A DNA stretch of 64,000 nucleotides, taken from contig NZ_QEXM01000009.1 of NCBI RefSeq assembly GCF_004127445.1, forward strand, positions 1 to 64,000, written 5' to 3'. The notes under the pieces are model-generated. The model ran no database searches, was not told where the DNA came from, and worked only from the letters and a program-made list of their open reading frames with translations. Below, one piece after another: positions 57,830 through 64,000 of the stretch (positions are counted from its first letter, which is position 1; each line of letters opens with the position of its first letter). Made by a program: the position numbers and the translations under genes. The DNA comes from Streptomyces alfalfae. Lineage in GTDB: Bacteria > Actinomycetota > Actinomycetes > Streptomycetales > Streptomycetaceae.

Positions 57830-60399
57830 GACCGGGCCACGCTCAGCAGGGCCCGGCCGACCTGCGGGAACACGCCCTTCGGGTGGGCGCGGAAGAGCGG
57901 TTCGGTGCCGAAGAGCACCACGTCCGCGCCGCCCGCGGAGCCGCTGACGACCGAGGCGCGGCCCGCGGCGTCCGCGGGTCCGCCGGAGCCGTCCTCCGTG
58001 GCCCGCCAGTGCCCGGAGAGCAAGAGGTCGCCCGTCCCGTACCGCTGCTCGACGCGCACGCCGGGGCCGAGGTCGGTGAACCACGACGGGGAGTAGACGA
58101 AGCTGTGCCCGGGGGCGCCGCCGGTGATCGTGCCGCCCGCGTTCGACACGCGCACCACGCCGTTGGCGTCGCCGTTGCCCTCCACCGGCTCGGCGGCGAG
58201 CAGGCCCGCGTCGGCGTTGAGCGCGGCGCCTGCCGCGCCACGGCCGACGAGGCCGCCGCCCCCGGCGAGGAACGCGTCGAGCGCGGACTTCGCCGCCGGG
58301 TTCAGCTTGGCGCGGTCGAGCCCCGCCGACACCATGAGCGCGTCCGCCTTCCTCCAGTCGAAGCCGGCGTTGAGCACGGCCGTGGAGACGGGCTCCACGT
58401 CGAAGCCCATCTCCCGCAGCGCGAACAGCTCGCCCGGCGTGACGGCCGCCGCGACCCGCGTGCGGTGCAGCGCTTCGCGGCCCTTGGCCCTGGTGGCGTC
58501 GAACGCGACGCCGTACTTCTTCGCCGCGGCCTTCGCCGCCCCGCGCGCGGACGACGGCAGGATCGCGCCGCCCTTGCCGTCGGCCCGCGCGGTGACGCCC
58601 TTCGCGAGCAGCGAGTTGAGCGCCGCGACCTCACGCGGGTCGTCCAGCCGCAGCCGCAGGTCGCCGCGCGGCGCCACGTGGCCGACGTCGGACGCGGCGT
58701 GCACCACGCGCGCGTGGACCCCCTTCAGGCCGCCGCCCCTGACCGTGTCGACGCTCGCGCCCCAGAGCCGTCCGAGGCTCCACCCGGAGATGTCGTACAT
58801 CGTCGACACCTTGTCGCTGATGTCCCGCCCGTCGGCCAGCATCACGTTGGCCAGGCCGCGCTTGGGCTGGTGCATGTCCACGACGTACGAGCCCTTGGCG
58901 TACGTCCGCCCGCCGAGCCGGAAGCCGTGGGTCGCGCGCTCCACGCGCACGTCGTTGGCGAGGAGATGGTCCACGAGCCGGGCCGCCGCCGTCGCCGAGC
59001 GCTGGCCGCGGCCCGCCGGGATCACGTACGCGCGCGGGAACTCGGTGGTGTACACGTCCTCGGGGCCGATCCCGGGCACGCCCGGCGCCGTCTCCTCGGA
59101 GACCGGGACCTGCTCGGCGCCGGTCGCGCCGCGCCGGAAGACCTCGATCTGGTCGGCGATCACCGACGTGCGGTGCTTCTGGGTGTAGTCGAGGGTCGCG
59201 CGCATGGCCGCGCCCGCGATGTCCACGTTGATGGCGGCCCTGCGGCGCAGCTCGGCGACCGGCTGCGTCTCGTACGCCGCGTTGTTCACCTGCATCGGGA
59301 ACTCGATGGTGTGCGTGGCGACCGCGCCGTGGAACGGCATGTACTGCGGGGTGAAGATCGGCGGCCAGTCGTCCCAGCCCTCCTCCTGGTCGCGGAAGGG
59401 GATGACCGCGGGCAGCACGCCGTCCTTCTCCTCGGTGTAGCCGAGGCCGTTGACGGCGGCCTCCATGCCGAGGGCGTTGGCGTAGGAGTTCTTCAGGAAC
59501 AGGTCGTACTCGTAGTTCTCGCCGTGCGGGGGAGTGGTCGGCTCGATCAGCGTGCCGTTCACATAGCCGTGCAGGTCGATCATGACCGCGGGCTGCTTGT
59601 CGATCGCGATCCGCCGGACCGCGCGGGCCTCGGGCTGGGAGGCGGTGATGAAGTCGCGGTTGAGGTCGAAACCGCCCGCGTTGGCGCGGGTCCCCGCGAT
59701 GCGGCCGTCGGGGTTGGTGGTGACGCTGAAGTAGAGCCGGTGGCGCGCGAGGAGGTCCCGGCTCTTCTTGTCCCTGGCCTTCGCCAGCTTCTCGATGAGC
59801 TTCAGGGCGGCGTCGGTGCCCTCCCACTCGTTGCCGTGGATGTTGTTGTTGATGAACACCGGCGTCTTGTACGAGGACGTGATCGCCTTGTCCTTGGCGG
59901 CGGACGCCGGCGCGTTCTCGATGCGCTCGCGCATCCGCTCCTGCCGGGCCGCCTCGCGCGCCGTCTCCGGCGCCGTCACGGTCACCAGGTAGAGCTCGTG
60001 CCCGCCCGCGGAGCGGCCCGCGATCTCCACGCTCACGCGGTCGCCCACGCGCTGGAGGGCGTTCAGCTTCGGGGCGATGCCGTGGTAGGGCGTGAGCCCC
60101 AGTTTCAACGACTTGTCGGCCGGATTCTCCGGAGGGACGGTGAGCTTCCGCTCCCGCGGATAACCGCGGCCCCTGCCGCTGTCGAGCCCGGAGGCCCCGG
60201 TGCCGCCGAGGGCCCGCTCGGCGGCCCGCTCCGGAACCTTGGCCGCCAGGTCGGCGCCGAGCGGTGAGCCCTCGCGGACGGCGGGGCGCGGCGTCGGGTC
60301 CGCGGTCGCGGTGCCGGGGGTGAACGTGGTGAACAGCAGCGCGCCGGCCGTGGCGGCGGTGGTGACCAGAACGGGTCTTGATGGCCGGGATATACCCAT
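57826..60399 (-). CDS. Secreted M14-family zinc carboxypeptidase with long C-terminal region
   Basis: The 857-residue exported protein has a signal peptide (residues 1-34, ending near TATADP), a pro-region, and an M14 domain with zinc ligands in NIHGNEWEG (His and Glu, about 188-191) and a later His in MIDLHGYVNG (about 267); the general-base Glu is probably in HTIEFPMQ (about 353). The C-terminal half (residues 430-857) has an uncharacterised alpha/beta domain with a glutamine-amidotransferase-like look (DALMVSAGLDRAKLNP...FLAGGGGLVG). Likely digests extracellular peptides. GGAGG precedes the ATG at 60399. Confidence 0.9.
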   Translation of the reverse strand: MGISRPSRPVLVTTAATAGALLFTTFTPGTATADPTPRPAVREGSPLGADLAAKVPERAAERALGGTGASGLDSGRGRGYPRERKLTVPPENPADKSLKLGLTPYHGIAPKLNALQRVGDRVSVEIAGRSAGGHELYLVTVTAPETAREAARQERMRERIENAPASAAKDKAITSSYKTPVFINNNIHGNEWEGTDAALKLIEKLAKARDKKSRDLLARHRLYFSVTTNPDGRIAGTRANAGGFDLNRDFITASQPEARAVRRIAIDKQPAVMIDLHGYVNGTLIEPTTPPHGENYEYDLFLKNSYANALGMEAAVNGLGYTEEKDGVLPAVIPFRDQEEGWDDWPPIFTPQYMPFHGAVATHTIEFPMQVNNAAYETQPVAELRRRAAINVDIAGAAMRATLDYTQKHRTSVIADQIEVFRRGATGAEQVPVSEETAPGVPGIGPEDVYTTEFPRAYVIPAGRGQRSATAAARLVDHLLANDVRVERATHGFRLGGRTYAKGSYVVDMHQPKRGLANVMLADGRDISDKVSTMYDISGWSLGRLWGASVDTVRGGGLKGVHARVVHAASDVGHVAPRGDLRLRLDDPREVAALNSLLAKGVTARADGKGGAILPSSARGAAKAAAKKYGVAFDATRAKGREALHRTRVAAAVTPGELFALREMGFDVEPVSTAVLNAGFDWRKADALMVSAGLDRAKLNPAAKSALDAFLAGGGGLVGRGAAGAALNADAGLLAAEPVEGNGDANGVVRVSNAGGTITGGAPGHSFVYSPSWFTDLGPGVRVEQRYGTGDLLLSGHWRATEDGSGGPADAAGRASVVSGSAGGADVVLFGTEPLFRAHPKGVFPQVGRALLSVARS

Positions 60400-60547
60400 A
60401 CGTACCTCCGGGAGATCGTTAAGCGAGGTCTTACCGGTTCGGCTCGCGCGCAACAAGGGGGCCTTCCGTAACGGTGGCCTCCGTTGTGACGGTTCTGGCA
60501 CACGGCGCCGACCGGACCCCCGTCCAGCGGCGGTTAGGGTGTGCCGC

Positions 60548-61396
60548 ATGCGTGATCTCGGTGTGGGCTTCGGCTATCTGATGAAGGGCCAGCGCTGGGT
60601 CGCCCAGCACGGCAAGCAGTACGGGATGGGGCTGTTGCCCGGACTCATCACCCTTGTCCTCTACGCCGCCGCGCTCGTCGCGCTCGCGCTCTGGGGCGCC
60701 GATCTCGTCGGCTGGGCCACGCCGTTCGCCGACGACTGGTCATCGCCCTGGCTCGGCCTCTTCCGCGGCTTCCTGACGGCGCTGCTCTTCGCCCTCGCGC
60801 TGCTGCTGTCCGTCCTCACCTTCACCGCCATGACGCTCCTCATCGGCCAGCCCTTCTACGAATCGCTGTCCGAGAAGGTCGACATCGCCGAGTCGGGCCA
60901 CGCCCCCGAGTCGGGGCTCCCGCTCTGGCGGGACCTGTGGATCTCCGCGCGCGACAGCCTCCGCATCGTCGTCCGCGCGGCGCTCTGGGGCGTCCTGCTC
61001 TTCGCCCTCGGGTTCATCCCGGTGATCGGCCAGACCGTGATCCCGGTGATCGGTTTCTGCGTCACCGGCTTCTTCCTCGTCGAGGAGCTGACCGCCGTCG
61101 CCCTCCAGCGCCGCGGCGTCGAACTGCGTGACCGCCTCGCCCTGCTGCGCTCCCGCAAGCAACTGGCCTGGGGCTTCGGGACGCCGCTCGCCGTCGCCTT
61201 CCTGGTGCCGTTCGTCGCCGTCTTCCTGATGCCGGGCGCGGTCGCGGGCGCGACGCTGATGGCACGGGACCTGCTGGGCGAGAACGACGGTGCGGGCGCC
61301 GGGGAGGGCGCCCCCGCACACGGCGGAGACGCCGACGGGCAGGGCGCCGGCTTCCCCGGGCAGGGCGGCGCGTTCGGCACGGGCCGCCCCGCCTGA
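60548..61396 (+). CDS. EI24/CysZ-like integral membrane protein
   Basis: The 282-residue membrane protein has the EI24 domain: FGYLMKGQRWVAQHGKQYGMGLLPGLIT at the start, about five or six helices, the cytoplasmic loop LIGQPFYESLSEKVDIAESG (about residue 100-118) and GFIPVIGQTVIPVIGFCVTGFFLVEE. It ends with a Gly/Asp/Pro-rich tail of about 40 residues. CysZ, a distant relative, takes up sulfate; function of actinobacterial members is unknown. TAGGGT ends seven bases before the ATG at 60548, hinting at a leaderless message. It converges on the next gene with six bases between stops. Confidence 0.87.
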   Translation: MRDLGVGFGYLMKGQRWVAQHGKQYGMGLLPGLITLVLYAAALVALALWGADLVGWATPFADDWSSPWLGLFRGFLTALLFALALLLSVLTFTAMTLLIGQPFYESLSEKVDIAESGHAPESGLPLWRDLWISARDSLRIVVRAALWGVLLFALGFIPVIGQTVIPVIGFCVTGFFLVEELTAVALQRRGVELRDRLALLRSRKQLAWGFGTPLAVAFLVPFVAVFLMPGAVAGATLMARDLLGENDGAGAGEGAPAHGGDADGQGAGFPGQGGAFGTGRPA

Positions 61397-61402
61397 CCGT
61401 CG

Positions 61403-62713
61403 TCAGGACGCCGAGACGGCCGTCCGCAGGATGTTCCGCACCTGGGCGATGATGTCGAGCCGGTTCCGCACGAACTCCGGGTCGGTCACCGCGCCCGTCG
61501 CCGGGTCCGTGTTCCCCGCGCCGAACTGCAGCACGGGCGTGTGGACATGGCCGCCGGGCAGCCGGTCGTGCAGCCCCAGCCGGTCCCGCAGCAGCGTGGC
61601 CCGGTAGGCGCTCTCGTTGGACAGGTAGTCCCCGCCGCCGCCCGCGCGGGCGGCCGACCCCTCCGTCGGCCCGTCGGGCTGCATTACCGGCCGGGTGCCG
61701 CCCGCCGGGATCTCGGTCACCGACGTGTTGTCGTACACCGGGAAGCGCCCGGTCTCCGCGTCCGCGATCGCCTTGTACGGGAGGGTCGTCGTCGTCCACT
61801 GGGGCTGCGAGGCGGGGTCGGTCACCGGAACCTGCTCGGTGCGCGAGGCGTTGTCGTTGTCCGGGAAGCCGCCGCGCCAGGCCCCGTTGGTCCGCTCGAC
61901 GTCGACGCGGCCCACGCGGCCCTGGCTGATGGTGGTGAAGAGATCGACCCGCGGCAGCACCGGACGCAGCGCCCGCTCCACCTCGCCGTCGGTGAAGTCC
62001 TGCCAGCGGACGGGGAAGGTGACCGCCTCGACGCGGGCCGGGCCCTCGGCGGTCCGAATCGTCGTGCCGTCCAGGGCCAGCGCGGTCGCGCCCGACGGAT
62101 TGCTGATCCGGACGTCCCGGTCGAGGGTGAACGGATCGAAGCCGGTGACGAGGACGCGCTTGATCCCCTTGCCGTGGTGGCGACCCGTGAAGCGGACGTC
62201 GTCCTGTCCGCGCGACGTCGTCTCCAGGGCGTCGATGAGGCGCGCGCGCCGCTCGTCGCCCAGGGAGAAGCGGGTCGGCTCCCACTGCCGCAGCTCCCGC
62301 GTCATCCCGAGCCGCGCCCAGTAGAGCGGCCGGTCGTCGTCCCTGCTCAGATCGCCGCCGGCCGGCCCGCGCCCCTGCGCCCTGCCGACGGCCCCGCGCC
62401 ACAGCGACCTGCCCTCGCGCTCGATGAGGCGCCGCGCCTGGTCGTAGGAGCGCGCCTTGCCGAGCGCACGGGCCAACTCCGGCGCCCGCGAGTCGAAGCC
62501 GCTGCGCCGCAGTATCTCCTGGGGCGCGGCCCGGTCCAGCCGCGCCTCCTCGACGGTGACCGCACGGCCGCCGGTGTCCTTCGGGGCGGCGGAGGCGGGC
62601 GCCGAGACGCCGAGCCCGGCCAGCAGGGCGGCGAGGCCGAGCGCGCCGCCGAGCCGGGAGCGGGAGCCGCTGAGCATGGGGGGACGAGAGAGCACGCGAG
62701 GACGAGGGGACAC
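61403..62713 (-). CDS. Secreted pyroglutamyl-peptidase-like protein with Ser in place of the catalytic Cys
   Basis: The 436-residue protein has a signal peptide (residues 15-46, LGGALGLAALLAGLGVSAPASA) and a C15-like domain from about residue 180: RVLVTGFDPFTLD, ISNPSGATALALDG, TTISQGRVGRVDVERTNGAW (Glu region), and near the end YLSNESAYRATL then GGHVHTPVLQ. In true pyroglutamyl peptidase I the catalytic Cys lies in YLCN and the His in FIHVP. Here the Cys position is Ser365 (61619-61621) while the His is kept. It may be inactive or a serine variant. GTG 62713 follows GGAAGGAACC. Confidence 0.82.
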   Translation of the reverse strand: MSPRPRVLSRPPMLSGSRSRLGGALGLAALLAGLGVSAPASAAPKDTGGRAVTVEEARLDRAAPQEILRRSGFDSRAPELARALGKARSYDQARRLIEREGRSLWRGAVGRAQGRGPAGGDLSRDDDRPLYWARLGMTRELRQWEPTRFSLGDERRARLIDALETTSRGQDDVRFTGRHHGKGIKRVLVTGFDPFTLDRDVRISNPSGATALALDGTTIRTAEGPARVEAVTFPVRWQDFTDGEVERALRPVLPRVDLFTTISQGRVGRVDVERTNGAWRGGFPDNDNASRTEQVPVTDPASQPQWTTTTLPYKAIADAETGRFPVYDNTSVTEIPAGGTRPVMQPDGPTEGSAARAGGGGDYLSNESAYRATLLRDRLGLHDRLPGGHVHTPVLQFGAGNTDPATGAVTDPEFVRNRLDIIAQVRNILRTAVSAS

Positions 62714-62808
62714 GCGGTTCCTTCCGTAAGCGGTGCACCGTTACCGGTGGGGTGGCGGAAGTATCGCGGGGCGGCCGGGGCGAGCGCTACGGGTCCAAGG
62801 TCCTGATG

Positions 62809-63045
62809 TCAGCGCGCGGTCCCGGTGAACCGCCTGCGCACCGCCGCGGCGAGCAGGGCGCAGCCGAGCGCCCCGACCACCAGGTCGGTCCACGCCGGGG
62901 CGCCCGCCTCGCGCAGCACGGCGGCGACGCCGAAGCCGGTGTCCCACGCGGCCTCGGTGAGGGCGGAGCCGAAGCCCTGCACGAGCAGGATGATCCCGAA
63001 GAGGACCAGCAGGTTCGCGGAGGACTTCTTGGTCTGCGTTGCCAT
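62809..63045 (-). CDS. Small two-helix membrane protein
   Basis: The 78-residue protein has two hydrophobic segments (NLLVLFGIILLVQGFGSAL, residues 10-28, and WTDLVVGALGCALLAAAVRRR, about 52-72) joined by a polar loop, with basic ends. No family recognised. It is divergent from a TetR-family gene, and the shared promoter region carries two matching palindromes, so it is the probable target of that repressor. The ATG at 63045 is preferred over an upstream start because residues before it would span the operators. Confidence 0.75.
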   Translation of the reverse strand: MATQTKKSSANLLVLFGIILLVQGFGSALTEAAWDTGFGVAAVLREAGAPAWTDLVVGALGCALLAAAVRRRFTGTAR

Positions 63046-63099
63046 GGGCGTATCTCCCCGAATGCGGCGCACCGGTGCGTACGGCGGGCCGCTCGTTCC

Positions 63100-63152
63100 G
63101 ATGCGGTCGCATCGAATCATGCCTCGGAGGCGGGATATGATGCAACCGCATC
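63100..63152. promoter_or_regulatory. Two TetR-type operators in a divergent promoter
   Basis: GATGCGGTCGCATC (63100-63113) has perfect six-base arms GATGCG/CGCATC around GT, and GATGCAACCGCATC (63139-63152) repeats it with one arm mismatch; starts are 39 bases apart. TATGAT at 63136-63141 fits a -10 box for the TetR gene and abuts the second site. They sit between the small membrane protein and TetR genes, a standard layout for autoregulation and control of the divergent gene. Confidence 0.75.
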
Positions 63153-63233
63153 GAAACGGATGGCCGGGATCGGCTCCACCGAGGGACGGGGCGGGGAGCG
63201 GCCCGGCGACGGTCGGAGGAGAAAGGCGGGCGC

Positions 63234-63836
63234 GTGCCCAGACAGGTCGACTACGAGGAGCGCCGCCGTCAGATCGCCGAGGCGGTCCGCCTCCTGATCA
63301 CCCGTTCCGGGATGGAGGCCGTCAGCCTCCGGGACGTCGCCGCCGAGGCGCACGTGTCGATGGGCGCGGTGCAGCGCTGCTTCCGCACCAAGGACGAGAT
63401 GCTGCTCTTCGCCCTGGAGGACATCTCGCGACGGGTCGGGGACCGCGCGAAGGCCCGTATCGAGGCCTCGGACGCCCCGCGGTCGGCCGCGACCCTGCTG
63501 GACCGCACGCTGTCCGCGCTCGCCCTGGTGGACCCGGAGGACCGGGCGGAGGCGCAGGTCTGGGGCGCCTTCGTCGCCCACGCGGCGGTGAGCGACCAGC
63601 TCGCGGCGGTGCTGCGCGAGACCTACGGCAAGCTGCACGACCTCCTCGTCTGGCTGATCGGCTACGGCCAGGACACCGGCGAACTCACCCCCACGGCGGA
63701 CCCCGCCACCGAGGCCCGCACCCTGCTCGCCCTGACGGAGGGCCTGACCGCACAGGTCCTGGTGGGCCATCTGACACCGGAGTCGGCTCAGGAGGCACTG
63801 CGGCGGTACGGGCGCGGGCTGCTGACCCGGGGGTGA
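63234..63836 (+). CDS. TetR-family transcriptional regulator
   Basis: The 200-residue regulator has the TetR helix-turn-helix in residues 8-55: RRRQIAEAVRLLITRSGMEAVSLRDVAAEAHVSMGAVQRCFRTKDEMLLFALE (in overlapping form). The C-terminal all-helical ligand domain contains many Ala/Leu residues and a possible hydrophobic pocket (GKLHDLLVWLIGYGQDTGEL). Ligand unknown. The GTG at 63234 follows GGAGGAGAAAGG. Two palindromes at 63100-63152 are its likely sites. Confidence 0.93.
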   Translation: MPRQVDYEERRRQIAEAVRLLITRSGMEAVSLRDVAAEAHVSMGAVQRCFRTKDEMLLFALEDISRRVGDRAKARIEASDAPRSAATLLDRTLSALALVDPEDRAEAQVWGAFVAHAAVSDQLAAVLRETYGKLHDLLVWLIGYGQDTGELTPTADPATEARTLLALTEGLTAQVLVGHLTPESAQEALRRYGRGLLTRG

Positions 63837-63897
63837 GGGCGGGAGCGGAGTCCTGGAGCTCATCGCCCTCGCGGTGCCGGGCGGCGGTGGTGGCGGC

Positions 63898-64000
63898 TCA
63901 GAGCCCGGCGGCGGCGTGGCGCAAGGCCGCCAGGAACGCCGTGGCCGCCGACGGCGCCGCCCGTCTCCGCGCCGTCGCCGCGTAGACCTCGCGCGCGGGG
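63898..64000 (-). CDS. LysR-family regulator, C-terminal end only (cut by window edge)
   Basis: The visible 33 codons read ...EVYAATARRRAAPSAATAFLAALRHAAAGL and stop at TGA (63898-63900), matching the last strand and helix of LysR effector domains (VYAATRRGR...AFLDALR-like). The rest of the gene lies to the right of the window. The identification is from this short end only. Confidence 0.65.
   Translation of the reverse strand, partial: PAREVYAATARRRAAPSAATAFLAALRHAAAGL

Overview
The window is high-GC DNA (about 73% by eye) with tightly packed genes, GTG and leaderless starts, and families typical of Streptomyces: an HrdA-like sigma factor, an MreB-like protein, a SCO2400-type protein, a MatB malonyl-CoA ligase and a large S8 protease. 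From memory, not from a search, the order nasA / dgt-dnaG-sigma factor / ABC exporter pair / FGGY kinase / mbl / matB resembles the S. coelicolor SCO24xx region, so this looks like core chromosome. I saw no phage, insertion sequence, integrase, CRISPR array or plasmid gene.

Layout. 0-3.6 kb: a G-rich tandem repeat array, a small surface protein, a class IV aminotransferase, cutA and a gamma-glutamylcyclotransferase. 3.6-8.1 kb: a small secreted protein, assimilatory nitrate reductase, a YdcF/SanA-type protein and a siroheme-type chelatase. 8.2-14.3 kb: dgt, an FAD reductase, dnaG and a primary-type sigma factor. 14.3-18 kb: a heterodimeric ABC exporter. 18-22 kb: an FGGY kinase, a YtxH protein, three tRNA genes and a BrkB-type membrane protein. 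22-25.5 kb: the molybdate locus (HTH-Mop regulator, modA, fused modBC). 25.5-29 kb: mbl, an orphan histidine kinase and a short-chain dehydrogenase. 29-38 kb: subtilase, matB, LysR regulator, cysteine-dioxygenase-like cupin with a YeiH exporter, and an ATP-grasp enzyme. 38-51 kb: a long, almost completely overlapping operon built around an AftD-type arabinofuranosyltransferase, plus a PorA/DUF3068 protein. 51-64 kb: PucR and MarR regulators, stress enzymes, secreted hydrolases, a TetR regulator with two visible operators, and the 3' end of a LysR gene.

How the genes connect. Molybdate uptake supplies the cofactor metal for NasA, and the chelatase could supply siroheme for a nitrite reductase outside the window. 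The cupin and YeiH exporter are translationally coupled and fit oxidation of a thiol followed by export of the sulfur oxyanion. The AftD operon (glycosyltransferases, three methyltransferases, an acyltransferase-like condensation protein, an EamA transporter and a Trm112-like protein) looks like a pathway for a modified cell-envelope glycan or glycolipid. It is the best candidate here for an undescribed system.

A second theme is short tandem repeats in gene junctions (7, 10, 21, 24 and about 30 bp units) and in-frame low-complexity inserts in CutA, NasA and the SCO2400-type protein. All positions and motifs were read by eye; no alignment, HMM or folding program was run.
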